Positions 11,881 to 22,511 of a stretch of 64,000 bases of DNA are shown here, piece by piece. Numbering within the stretch: the stretch's first letter is position 1; each line of letters starts with the position of its first letter. A program made the translations under genes and the position numbers. Source of the DNA: Riptortus pedestris (Eukaryota; Arthropoda; Insecta; Hemiptera; Alydidae); the NCBI GenBank assembly GCA_019009955.1, contig CM032228.1, positions 174,664,001 to 174,728,000 of the forward strand, written 5' to 3'. The notes under the pieces were generated by a model that searched no databases, was not told the origin of the DNA, and was given only the letters and a program-made list of their open reading frames with translations.

Positions 11881-12206
11881 CTACAGAACTGAAGGGTATG
11901 TCACCTAATTATTATTTCCCTAAAGTTAATCTTAATTAAATTGTATTTGTTATCCAGAGAGAATCACTTTATTGTACAAATTTATATACAGTTTGTGGGG
12001 CTGCTCAATTACATTGAGATGCTGAAGCACACAGCAACTGAAGTCAATACATATTGTATTTAGTCAGCAAAATAACTAAAATATTAACTAAAATAAACAC
12101 AGCCAGTAACCTAAAAGGTGCATATCACTAGATATAAATTAGAAACTCTATTACTGGAATAACATGATTCGTCGATATATAATAAGATCACTGGTCAAAG
12201 CTAAAA

Positions 12207-12426
12207 TTAAAGTATATGGTGGGAAATAATCCCTAAAGTATCAATAATGATACCCTCGACCAAGGTTTGAAGAACCTTCTTATCTATTCCCACCTCGTCA
12301 AAAAACTGGGTACGCTTAAGGACCGTTCCTCGGGCACCGAACCACAAGCCTATCACCAGAAAATCTCGCTCTTCAATTGATTCCCTGAATTTTTCCGAGT
12401 AAAATTTAGTACGTTTCTCATAAATA
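12207..12426 (-). pseudogene. LINE ORF2 C-terminus, distal part (split by R1)
   Basis: The minus strand reads NIYEKRTKFYSEKF..., then VIGLWFGARGTVLKRT and ...GIIIDTLGIISHHIL before a stop at 12209-12207. The order 'IY..FY..IGL..GARGT' followed by a C-terminal SHH is what I recall from the tail of arthropod non-LTR retrotransposon polymerases. It continues the fragment at 13416-13533 after the R1 copy 12427-13413 is removed. No reverse transcriptase core remains. Confidence 0.65.
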
Positions 12427-12559
12427 TTTTAGCAGATTTCCCTTAAGGGAAATCAGCTATTGAGGTTGTACTCATGACGGAATTTTCGATTTTTTTCTTC
12501 AAATGTCCATCGATCCTACCTAGGAGATGACGAAAATGAGGTCCGTTCAAAACTGTATA

Positions 12560-12626
<67 letters not shown>

Positions 12627-13413
12627 ATCTATCTATCTATATATTTGTCTTTTACTGCTCTTGCGGTCGCAAGTTTTGTATAATCGTTACCAAACTCGAT
12701 ATTTAGTCGTTTTATGTAAAAAGAAAGATCAAGTTCGTTATCGACTGAAATCGGACCAGGGGGAGGGGGGGTTTAGAGGGGGAGAATTTTGAAATTTCAA
12801 AATTTCTCCGTTATTATAAGTCGGATCGAAAAGGTGTATAGAATCAATCTTATTGAAAATTAAATACACTATAAATGATGTTATATACATTCATTCTCTA
12901 TCTTAATATTAACCGAGATATTTACATTTTTCAGTTTTCAGCCTTCAGTAAACCCCCACTTCTACTTGTGTTACATAAATAATTCTCTGTTATATAATAA
13001 AAGATATTAATTGAAGCCTAAATACCAAATATTGTTTTTATTGAACTTTTACTTTGTGAGATATATGCAAAAACATTCTGTTGACCCCCCCCCTTCTTTT
13101 GTTTTTGGATTACTAAAATTTGAGTGATTGAGATAAAACTGGTTCTGATTCATTACAAATTACACCACTAGCTATAGTAAATTGTTTTCAATAAAATTAA
13201 TATGATATATTCAAATATATTCCATTAATTGTTTGTCTTTCCGGTCTATCTATGCAGCACTACGAGGTTTGCTTGCCTGTTTGTTCACAATTCAGCCTTG
13301 TATTATACATTTACTGAGCATTCACGGTAGTGTTACCTGTATGTATATTTATCTATTGTAAACCTTCACGTGGGAAAACTGCTTAGTTTACGCAGCCCCT
13401 GCATGACGGACTT
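12427..13413 (+). mobile_element. R1 family, full-length copy inserted in a LINE relic
   Basis: This is the best complete copy. It has TTTTAGCAG and the perfect 20-bp palindrome GATTTCCCTTAAGGGAAATC, then the ATGACGAAAATGAGGTCCG block and (TA)n with TATC repeats (12554-12650). The GCGGTCGCAA block, AATCGGACCAGGGG, GTAAACCCCC, the subterminal GGGAAAACTGCT, the hairpin and GACGGACTT follow. TATTT flanks both ends. No open frame of note occurs in it. Confidence 0.85.
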
Positions 13414-13415
13414 TA

Positions 13416-13533
13416 TTTCTTTTCCTGGTGGATCTTCTCCGCTTGATCAGGGTCGATGCTCTCGTATCTTATCGTTGGGTCCAGGATGTAGGCAAATTTA
13501 CAATCAATTATTCCTTGAAGGCAATAATTATAT
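13416..13533 (-). pseudogene. LINE ORF2 C-terminus, proximal part
   Basis: The minus strand reads CLQGIIDCKFAYILDPTIRY, then ESIDPDQAEKIHQEKK, at the R1 border. The motif 'ILDPTIRYE..' directly precedes 'NIYEKRTKFY' of the 12207-12426 fragment once R1 is taken out. Upstream the frame decays in an AT-rich tract, so only about 40 codons survive here. Confidence 0.65.
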
Positions 13534-14837
13534 AATATAATTATTATATTATTTGTTGTTATCCAATGTTTAAAATTTAAGCTCGTGTCTTGACTGATTT
13601 TAAGTCTAACAACTTTTCTCTAGTTTAAATATAGTTTCACTGGAGTATTTGCCACTGAAGTCTAAACGAAGCCCTAGAATCATCGTTATGTTGAACATTC
13701 ATTAGGAAATTATTGAAAATTCTGAAATTGTTTATATTTAATTTAATAGTTTTTATATCAGGAAAGGTAAAGATAGCGAACGTTTGGTGTAAAGACAAAT
13801 AATTGTATGAACTGATTTGCTATGCTTGAGGACCAAATTCATTTCATAGTAGTAATATCAATTTTTAGTTTGTTAACAACTACTAAATGTTACTAATTTT
13901 AAGGAATAAGAGTACACAGAGAGCCTAGTTCTTTTTGAGAGGGTATTTGGCTTTCCCAGTTAAAGAAGTATGTGACTTATGCAGAGTTCATTATTATCCT
14001 ATTAAATTCGGCTTCAAGCATTTCACAATGCGAAACATTTACACTGTGATTCAGGCATGTTCGTTTTCCTAGAGTCATCCACTATGTGGTTATTGTACAT
14101 CCGTCTTATTAATATTTTACAGGTTATTAAGGGGTGGAAAGTTTCACTGTACCATTACTGAGTTGACCGTTAAAAATGAAAAATACATTTGCTACAACGT
14201 AGATACATTTCTAATATCTGTTTACTAGTTGGATAAGTTCGTCTGTAAGATTGAAAGCTGTAATTAATGAGATATATGAAGGGGAGTGAAAGCTATAAAA
14301 TATGCATTTGAGATAATAACTCTGTTACGATATTCTTGTACCAAGAAGTAGTTTTTAAGGCACCCCGTCCTCTAGTCAATCACCTCTAATAAAGGTTCGC
14401 AATGTAATTTCCTGTTGATTATATTTTCGCAATTTAAAATATCTCTTCCCGTGCAACTCCTTCAATCCTGATTGGGCAGTAAACTGCGCTGTGACATTTT
14501 TGCCCAGCAATTATCAAATTTGATTTCTCCTTTTCATCAAGAGAGAGCGCACTTGATAACAGATCTGTCAGTGTTGAGAGCTCGCAGAGCAAAAGTTCAT
14601 GCCGAATTGACCCAAAACAATCCTGACAACCTCACGAACCACTTTTTTTCTTGGGAGATAGGAAACAGTGATAAATAGGTTTTTGAAATTTTTTTGACGA
14701 GTTGCAACATTGATTGATTTTGCATGTACACAACGATACCAAAAATAGGTTTACTACCTTACCGGCTTATAATTATGGAAAAATGTTATGTATAATATTG
14801 GTATGTATAATTTATGCAAAAATTGATTTATAAACAT
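13534..14837. other. AT-rich DNA without a supported feature
   Basis: No exon or repeat family member was recognised. A 68-codon plus-strand frame at 14472-14678 begins with TTG, and I could not tie it to any family. Confidence 0.4.
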
Positions 14838-14945
14838 CCACTTTATTTAACTATGACTGAGCGGTGAGTTCACTACAGGTTATCACACTTTTCCATCCGC
14901 TGTAGGACTAATGATGTTATTTAATGAGTTAATCTCTAAATACAT
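14838..14945 (-). repeat. tRNA-derived SINE, degenerate 3' half
   Basis: The order TCCACTTTATTTAAC, GACTAATGATGTTATTTAATG and AGTTAATCTCTAAATA parallels the 3' half of the better copies in reverse. The tRNA-like head is missing. Confidence 0.4.
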
Positions 14946-15255
14946 TTATTTAAATAAGTTTTGTAGAAATCTGTCGTATTGTTTTGGAGGGTCAGGTTTG
15001 GTAAGCGTTAAGGAGCTGCTGAATATGAATTAATATAACATCAATTTATGAATATCCATAACCAGAGCGGAACTTGTTTTTGGAAACTGAAAAACATTTT
15101 AGAAAAATAATCTCAATTTGCTAATTTATGTATTTTGTTGATAATTTTTGGTTAATGCGAGGCATAGTCGAACAGGATTATTGATTGTACGTTTAATTTT
15201 TTATGTAATTCTCGGTTTTATCACTTTGTGCCTAAAAGTATCTTTCGCTCACTGG

Positions 15256-15256
<1 letters not shown>

Positions 15257-15288
<32 letters not shown>
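15257..15288 (+). repeat. Poly(T) run of about 30
   Basis: This is an uninterrupted T tract, the longest homopolymer in the window. It may be the A-tail of a minus-strand retroelement, but no element body was recognised next to it. Confidence 0.7.
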
Positions 15289-15290
<2 letters not shown>

Positions 15291-15550
15291 GGGAGTTCAG
15301 TCTTACCTCTGATAAAGGTGATTTTAAAATGTCAAAAGTATTACTAGACTATTCTTCACGTGTAAAACGAGATTTTACAGGATAAGTAATCAGGGCATCT
15401 GCTGCTTGCTGTAATTTACTGCTCTTTAAAACGTAATTAATTTTCGGTTTTAACTACCTTTTTTCTTGCCTTATTAAATATGAGTTTGTTGTGCTCACAA
15501 AAATGAGGTTTTACTTCAAAAGTGGAGGAGTTTAAATTACATTATTCAAG

Positions 15551-15774
15551 GAAAGCTGTTCACCAGTAAAGCACCCAGTAACAAGCCAAGATATGAGTAA
15601 GTATCTACTTCACGATCTCAGAAGAATGAACAAGATCACAGAAGGCACCCTCGATGAAGCCTCGCAAATGGAAGTTGAAAACCCCCCAGTTGTATAAAGG
15701 AAGAACTATATATTATTTGTTACCCAAATGGCAAACGAATATTTATTTTCGGATCCATATCTGGGTAAGTAATC
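15551..15774 (+). pseudogene. Coding-like segment with one in-frame stop and a consensus splice donor
   Basis: The frame from GAA 15551 reads ESCSPVKHPVTSQDM..., then LLHDLRRMNKITEGTLDEAS and ..VENPPVV. It hits TAA at 15695, then continues open in the same frame (RKNYILFVTQMANEYLFSDP) to CTGG|GTAAGT at 15775. Codon composition is more balanced than the AT-rich surroundings. The protein is not recognised. It could be a decayed exon, a transposon relic or chance. ATG at 15593 or 15728 could start a short product. Confidence 0.3.
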
Positions 15775-16396
15775 TTTTATTTCAAGTAGTTTTGGTGCCA
15801 ATAAACAGGAGTACGGACGACTTATGTAAAGCAAATCCAAGCTGATGACTAATAGGGGCAAATCTGGCTTCCATAGTTCTATATAGAGAGAGAATGACCA
15901 AGTGTTTGGCTTAAAGAATAGATTTCTTAGAATACAAAAAATGACGTTGAAAAGAAAATGAAGAGGAACAACAACAGGTCTTTTAATACTTTCATAATAA
16001 ATTTCTTTGGAAGGACTAGGGGTAAAATAATTTGTACATGGTATCTCATTCAGCTATGATAACAAAGATTAAATCCTGAGAAGTAAAAGAAGGGGAACTT
16101 GAAAGGATGCTCTAGATAGTCGCCAACGTCAGAAAACATGACTTCTAAAATGGTCCGAGGATGATGGAATTGAAAGGCTAAGGTACAGGGAAAGTTCAAG
16201 TTCATTCTTCTATTCAACGGATGGAGAATCTGATTGTCCGCACAAGACTTCGCACGCTTTCTGTTTTAGTGAGGCCTCCATTATCCTCCCTTCCCATATC
16301 ATCTTCTCTAACCTGGCCTCCAACCTCTTCAATTTAATTTTTTAAGAAGCAGAACGAAATAGTAACAATAGCTATTAGATCTTGGTTTCATTTTAC

Positions 16397-16582
16397 ATGT
16401 TGGTTTCAATCAGCAACCTATTGGCATTTCTAACTCTTACATTTCTAATACAAGAAGATGCAAAGGCCCAGTATAAACTGAAATGGCTGATGGCTTCCAT
16501 CACTGAAATGGAGGAAATACGTCCAAAAGTTATTATACCACACCTAGAATTCCATGTTTTTCTTATAGCTCTATATGAATAA
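16397..16582 (+). other. Short open frame with hydrophobic N-terminus
   Basis: Sixty-one codons begin MLVSISNLLAFLTLTFLIQE, which resembles a signal peptide, followed by a charged tail ending ..FLIALYE. There is no splice context, homology or codon signal to support expression. An opposite-strand frame covers the same bases. Confidence 0.12.
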
Positions 16583-16661
16583 TACGTGGCTGAACCCAAG
16601 AAGTTTTTTGATACTTTTAGAATCCGATAGCGAAGAGGGGAGGGGGATTTACTTATGAGTA

Positions 16662-16920
16662 ATAGCCAAAACTGCAAATTACTCCGTTAACGTTCAGTTT
16701 CAAAAATTAAATAAAAATTGGAATTAACTTTTACTGTAATCTGGGTTAAGACATATTTTTCATCCGTCACATAAATTAAATATATACGATTTTGAATTTG
16801 ATCTCAATTCTAAGTCCCTCTCCCATTATTATTCTTGGCCCGATCTGAGTCGTAAACGAACTTTGAGTCTTTAGTTCCACGAAACGTGATAAATTAAAAT
16901 TGTGGGAACTAGAACTTAAA

Positions 16921-16980
<60 letters not shown>
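16662..16980 (-). mobile_element. Degenerate R1 relative with (CT)n in place of (TA)n
   Basis: The order of diverged blocks (ATTACTCCGTTAACGTTCAG, the CATCCGTC-like site, CCCTCTCCC..CCCGATCTGAG, GTAAACGAACTTTGA, AAATTGTGG) parallels a reversed R1 body. It then meets (CT)n at 16924-16976. Termini are absent. It is an old member or a sister family. Confidence 0.35.
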
Positions 16981-16981
<1 letters not shown>

Positions 16982-16990
16982 TCACACACA
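16924..16990 (+). repeat. (CT)n microsatellite with short (CA) end
   Basis: About 26 CT units are followed by CACACACTCACACACA. It sits at the position where R1 copies carry (TA)n. Confidence 0.9.
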
Positions 16991-18106
16991 TAAGCACATT
17001 GCAGACTCCTCAACTTAAACATAATGTAAGTTCACATGAAAAAGTCCGACATATATATATAGGTAAACCGAACAGAAAGTTCTTTTAGGGGGGGGGTGGT
17101 AGGCAAAGGAGGGGTGGTAGTACTTGTCTACACGGCATATCCTGGAAGGTCCAGGTAGAAAAAATAACGCCCTCAAATTCTGTATCAACTATCAGATGGT
17201 TGCTCCTTCCCTCCATTGCAGGCGGCCTAAGGACATGCGCTGTTGAGTGCTAGTCCTTACAATAGTAGGTGACATAAACGCCATACATCCTTCTTAGAAC
17301 AATGCTTATGCTACCAAGTCTAGTAAAGCGATCACGAAGACAGCTTTCTCCGTTTCGCTCACAGATCCCCACAAGAGAGTCTTTCCCACAACTACGTCTA
17401 CTATACAAAACATCCTAGCCGGAATATCCACATAGTTATCTGGTCTTAGTGAGCTGTGAGGTAAGACACCTGAGCCAAAATCGTTTATATGTTCTATTGA
17501 TAAGGCTTACTGGAAACTCAAAGAAACTTATCTAAGACATTTTGACAATCAGCGAAGCAAAATTTCTTGAAAGGAAAATAATGGAGCGCACCAAATATAC
17601 ACGTCTATATCTGAATCTAATTTCTCTCCGGGAAATTCCCACCTCACATATGTTTCACAACCAAAAAAAAAAAATTAAAAAATTCCATTTATAACCTGTA
17701 CTAAATTCACGCATAAGCCATTTCTCATGTGACAGTGGCACAGACACTCGGATGGCATGAAACAATTCGCCAGAAAATCGGTGATCTTATAACAAACGAA
17801 CTTTTTATTATTGAATGATCCGATCTTTTATATTTCAGATGTTGTATTTTATAGTGAGGTCTGTATTTCAATTAAATCGGAATTTAATGTTAAATTCAAT
17901 GAATTAAGAAGGAATGAAATGATAAAGTAATGTACTTTTGTAAATTTATAAATATTTGTTATAGATTGCGTACCTGTGTAACATATATTTTTTGTTCATT
18001 TCACCAAAACTTCCTCTTCCAAATTTCCGCCAATTATAATTTATTTAACAATATAAATTTAATTGAAATCACAGGTGTTTTCCTCATTTTGTTTTTGGGG
18101 CTCAAG
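16991..18106. other. Mixed-composition DNA without a supported feature
   Basis: 17080-17470 is less AT-rich than its neighbours and has a small hairpin (CCTGGAAGGTCCAGG near 17148). Short frames exist on both strands but none is recognisable. The rest is AT-rich. Confidence 0.35.
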
Positions 18107-18316
18107 TTACCCATGTGTGTTAAAGCGATGGCCTTAATCTCACATGGTAAATCTAGAGTGGCGAGTTCGATTCCCACCTGGGCAGTAGAAATTTATTTAG
18201 TGACGGAATTCATTGAATGGAATTCTTAGTCCCAGCCTGGCTAGAGAAGCGTGGTAACCTGTAGATAACCAGTCCCAATTAGCCTTAGTTGCAAAAAGTG
18301 GACGTTAATAAATAAT
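18107..18316 (+). repeat. tRNA-derived SINE, well-preserved copy
   Basis: The head GGGGCTCAAGTTACCCATGT..GTTAAAGCG resembles a tRNA A-box region. GCGAGTTCGATTCCCACCTG is a B box close to the pol III consensus GGTTCGANTCC. The body GGGCAGTAGAAATTTATTTA..CCAATTAGCC ends in GGACGTTAATAAATAATG. It is about 210 bp. Pol III transcription from the internal promoter and LINE-assisted copying are inferred from the SINE class. Confidence 0.8.
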
Positions 18317-18319
18317 GTA

Positions 18320-19540
18320 ATTTACATTTTGTTTTCTTTTTAAATCTTGTTTGAATGTTACATTTAATATAGAAACATTCATTAACAAATAATATTTAAT
18401 TTGTACTCTTAAAAGTTACCAAACAAACTTCGCTATTGCCTAATTAAAAATTAAAATTTAATTCCAAAAATGCAGAAATTGCTCAAAAAGCATGGCCTTT
18501 CAGCTTAATATTAATAGATTTCCATTTAAAAAAATATAGCAAACGATTTGGTTTAATGGTGCTAAAAATATATTATTAAACATGAAACGATGGGATAAAC
18601 TATAGTATGCTCCTGGATGGCTTGTAAACAGAAAATGATACACATTTAAGTGGGTCTTTAATGCTATTGATTGCTAATCATGTTATAATATACTAAGGAG
18701 TTGATATTGATATAGAATATGTTTCTGATACAACTTCACGAAGGAATGCATGCAGTAATTTGACAAGATATAAACAGATGAGGAGGCGTCTCGGGAATTC
18801 AGGGACTTCATATCTTTGGAATGAAAGATAAGTAGCAAATAAAACATTTCACATTACAGAAAGCCTACTCTTCTAAACCTTCGAGAGTAGGAAGGCTACG
18901 AATTACCTCGTACATATTCATCTTCATCAAATAATAATTATAAACTACCTATTCAAGGCGTATACTAAAAAAGTTTTTAACACATATAAAAATAACAAAT
19001 TGATAAAATAAGAATAAAAATGAGAAAGTAACTAACTACAGATATGAAAGCACTTTAAGAAAAAAAATCGTAATTTAGTAAACATTTTTTTAAAACAATT
19101 ATTAGCTCCATTATTAATTAGTAATAAAACTAATGCCTAGTCGAATTATCAGCTAAGGAAGTATATTTATGACTTGTGAAGCGTCTGTCTGAAAGATTGA
19201 AGAGGTTCCAATCAAGGTTTTGGGTATATAGGAGGCGTATAACATGTGTAGCATTCTATTCAAATGAGTCTGATGAAAGGAGTAGTTCAGATCACGAAAA
19301 ATGTGTGACAAGCACAATGCTATTTTGTCATACTGTTTGTCAGAAATTAATATGTATTTTTTAGAGTAGAATCCAATCCATGATATATAACATACTCAAA
19401 ACAATAGAGTTGCTTTCCAAATATGGTGACCAAAAATAAAAAATTTCTAATTGTACTATGGACGAGCTATATAGAGCTTTGGTTGTCCAGTGGGCTTTTT
19501 AAATAGGACTAACGCTACTGTTTTTTTTTTTTTTAATAGA
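18320..19540. other. AT-rich DNA without a supported feature
   Basis: No repeat member, exon with splice signals or conserved motif was recognised. A short plus-strand frame at 19176-19364 (62 codons) is not distinctive. Confidence 0.4.
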
Positions 19541-19544
19541 GTAA

Positions 19545-20005
19545 GAATAAAAGAGCGGCCATTTCTGATGCACATAATGAAGGAATGTTTACATACTTTT
19601 CCTGGGCTGCTGGTAGGATGGGTACGACTTTAGCCGCAGCACGGCCGTTCTCTGACCTAGCCATGATAGTACTGACCAGTGCTCGCTGGGAGATGTATAT
19701 CGTTCACGCGAGCCAATTACTCTGGCCCTCCTACCCTCTCACCCCCTACCACCCCTGTAACTCTCTCCCTCTCACCCAGCTTTATCCCCTGCCAGCCCTA
19801 ATCAACTAGCCAACGTTATCAATTCAATTCTACAGAAGGCTGGCTAGGCAAAGGTGCACTTCCGCCAATGGGCATATTTCTCTCTTTATTACCAGTGCTG
19901 TTAAAGACTGATTGTGAAGATACACGCATGGCGAGTTTTCAACTAATGTGCTTATTCGTCTAGGGTGGAATGGAACTTCATTTAGTGTGGAATGTAAAGG
20001 TAAGA
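19545..20005 (+). other. GC-rich island ending at a consensus splice donor
   Basis: This block stands out from the AT-rich surroundings, with GCAGCACGGCCGTTCTCTG and long C/T-rich stretches (19720-19800). An open frame of 74 codons (19585-19809) lies in it. Its Pro/Leu/Tyr-rich end looks like translated pyrimidine tract rather than protein. A plus-strand donor AAAG|GTAAGATTAG follows at 19998. It could be a 5' UTR exon and promoter, or part of an unknown repeat. No TATA box is evident. Confidence 0.25.
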
Positions 20006-20127
20006 TTAGATAATCTTTCCTTCATTGCTTTCATATTTTATTTATTGCCAGTGTTGTATTTTTGTCGATTTTAGCGACATAGACCTAACGAGTAATCTAT
20101 GAAATCATAGATATAATAAATATCATC

Positions 20128-21012
20128 TTTTAGCAGATTTCCCCTAGGGGAAATCAGTTATTGAGTTCGTACTCGTGGCGCGATTTTCGAAAATTTTCCT
20201 CAAATGTCCATCGACCCTACCTAGGAATGACGAAAATGAGGTCCGTTCAAAATTATATATATAAATATAATCAGTGAACCACCACTCTTACTAATGTCAT
20301 ATTTACCATAAGCTGTTATATTATAAACCACTTCGTTTCAAGATAAAATACCGAATATGGTTTTCATTGAACTATTACTTTGTGAGACACATGCAAAACG
20401 TCTTGTGATTATGTCTTCTATTAAGATTTTTCGTTCTTTACTCAAACTGTTTATTTGATCTATACCATACTCGTTATTTAGCCGTTTCAGTCAATCCTAC
20501 TGGTCATATTTGGTATTGGCTGAAATCGGACCTGGACTAGAGATGGCGTAGAGAGGGAGAATTAGAAAATTCAAAATTGCTTCGTTATTATGAGTCGGAT
20601 CATAAAATGGTATTTTTATTTACGTCCACTTTATACTTCATTAGCTAATTGGGACGGGTTTTCTACAGGAAACCACTCTTTTCTGGCCAAGGTGGGACTA
20701 AGGAATTTATTTAATGAGTCCGTCACCAAATAAATTTCTACTGCCCAGGAAGGGAATCGAACCCGCCACTCTAAGTGTACCATATGAGACCAACGTCTTA
20801 ACTCACACGGCCAAACTGAGCCCCTAAATTTCAAGTATTAAGCGAGTTATTCGTACTTTCTTGTTTTCTGCCTTCAGTAAACCCCCCCCCCCCGGTCTTT
20901 GCTCATCTGATTTTTTACATATGAATAGAGAATACGTGGTGATATGAGTTCACATGTGTTATACCAGCTCTTGGGAAATCTGCTTAGTTTACGCAACCCT
21001 TGCATTCGTAAC
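20128..21012 (+). mobile_element. R1 family, long-form copy interrupted by a SINE
   Basis: It begins TTTTAGCAGATTTCCCC with GGGGAAATCAG completing the palindrome. It carries the ATGACGAAAATGAGGTCCG block, a very short TA tract, and the second internal module (GTTCTTTACTCAAACTG..TGAAATCGGACCTGG). It ends GGGAAATCTGCTTAGTTTAC. The SINE 20613-20825 splits the module. Confidence 0.75.
20613..20825 (-). repeat. tRNA-derived SINE nested in R1
   Basis: The minus strand reads GGGGCTCAGTTTGGCCGTGT..GTTGGTCTCATATGGTACAC, then the B box GCGGGTTCGATTCCC and the shared body to GTGGACGTAAATAAAAATA. It is inserted inside the R1 copy, so it is younger than that copy. Confidence 0.8.
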
Positions 21013-22488
21013 CGCTACTATTTTAACTTCCTGTGATAATTTAGAGCATTTTGTGCTCAAATTGTAATTTGATAGGTTCTATTAATATGCTATTGGATAT
21101 TCAATTAATTCTAAAATTTACTTTTGTTGATGGCCCCCAAAAAGCGAAGATTTCGGCTGAAAATATGCTTGAATTTTCATTAAGACTTTTGGAGATATAA
21201 TAATAAGTTCACCTATTACATCTCCAATCGTATCACCTTCAATTATATTACCTATTATTATATCACCCATGTCATTGAGTGATTTAGGCCCATCAGCGTA
21301 AATGAACAGTTTATTTTAGTTTTTATGTTCAAATTTAATTCAATCATTTTGAAGAATGATCGGGCTATTTTACTCTCGATATGAAGTCTTCGATGTAAAT
21401 ATAGTTTGATTATAGAAATTCAATTAATTCAAAACAATCTCATTAATCTTCCTTTAATTTAAAATTCCTTTCAATTCTTTTGGCTCATAACTGGATTGAC
21501 CTTATTCACATCTTAAACCAGAATCTTGTCCATTACTACCCTTAATATTTTAGAAACCTCAGAAGATATCTTATTAAACCTAAGGTATCTTAGTTCTCGA
21601 GAGAGAATGAATGGGTGGAGGGTCAAAAAATCCTATACGTATTAACTACGTATTTTCTTCCTGTTTGCAAACATTTGACTCACTCTTCCATCCCATCCTA
21701 TCAAATATGTTATTGCATTTTACAGTATTTTTTTCCTTCTTAATGTGCAGGAATTGTAATATAAAACAATAAAAACCTACCTTAAGTATACGAAAAACAA
21801 TCAACCATATCAGAATCTAAATGACCGTAATATTAAAATAAGTGTTCTATCTTAGGATATTTTTGATTGGGAAGAATATTTTAATCAGATCGATATGAAT
21901 ATATTTCAATTTTATTTGAGAATTTGCATTGAAATGCCTGAGGTCACGAATAAATAAAACTGAAAAATACGCGGGGCAATTAGCTGTAAAATTTTACTAA
22001 TCTGATTCTGAAATCTTGAATACTACCTATTATAAATTGGATTTATTGAAAGTCATCCATGAACATCACATTATTAGTGTTCTATTTTTTGTTTAATTTA
22101 AGGACCTTTATTTGTTGTTTGATTTCTTAATTCCAGGGAAACGCTTTAGATGAAAGGGTGCAATTGCCTTGAATGAAAACACTTGACACAATTCGCGTAA
22201 AACCTTATTGAAAAGTTGAAATTACTATAACACCATTGGGATAACATTATTGTGTCAAGGATTAAAGTTATTGAACAATAAAACTAGCATTTTATGGAGG
22301 CTGTATAAGGCTTAATAAATGTTCTTCAAAGTGTCCTCATCTCTATTTTCGGTTAATGAATAAAACTTATTCTTTCCCTTTCTTTTTTTATTGCAAAAAT
22401 TACGGAGTCACTTTTATTCATTGCAATTGAAAAGCAATAATTGGCACAATTGAGTACTTTAAATAAAATACAAGAAGACAACTAAACA
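21013..22488. other. AT-rich DNA without a supported feature
   Basis: A short stretch repeats TATTATATCACC-type phrases (21215-21275). Otherwise no family, exon or motif was recognised. Confidence 0.4.
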
Positions 22489-22511
22489 TTATATATATAT
22501 ATATATATATA

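Noticed and set aside
12427..12430. Classifying R1 as a classical Helitron from CTAA next to its palindrome
   Set aside because: The hairpin-to-CTAA distance is only about 2 nt and the base after it is usually A. The Helentron/DINE-1 layout fits better.
16900..17088. Frame with a long Leu-Ser run
   Set aside because: It is a translation of (CT)n.
18160..18180. Possible tRNA gene at a perfect B box
   Set aside because: The A box and cloverleaf are incomplete, and the same segment recurs with a shared body, so it is a SINE.
17930..18229. 99-codon plus-strand frame
   Set aside because: Its last third is a SINE read as protein. Frames at 20631-20834 and 35515-35712 are also SINE translations.
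19585..19809. 74-codon frame in the GC-rich island as a gene
   Set aside because: The second half is translated pyrimidine-rich DNA, with no family match. The island is reported but the protein is not.
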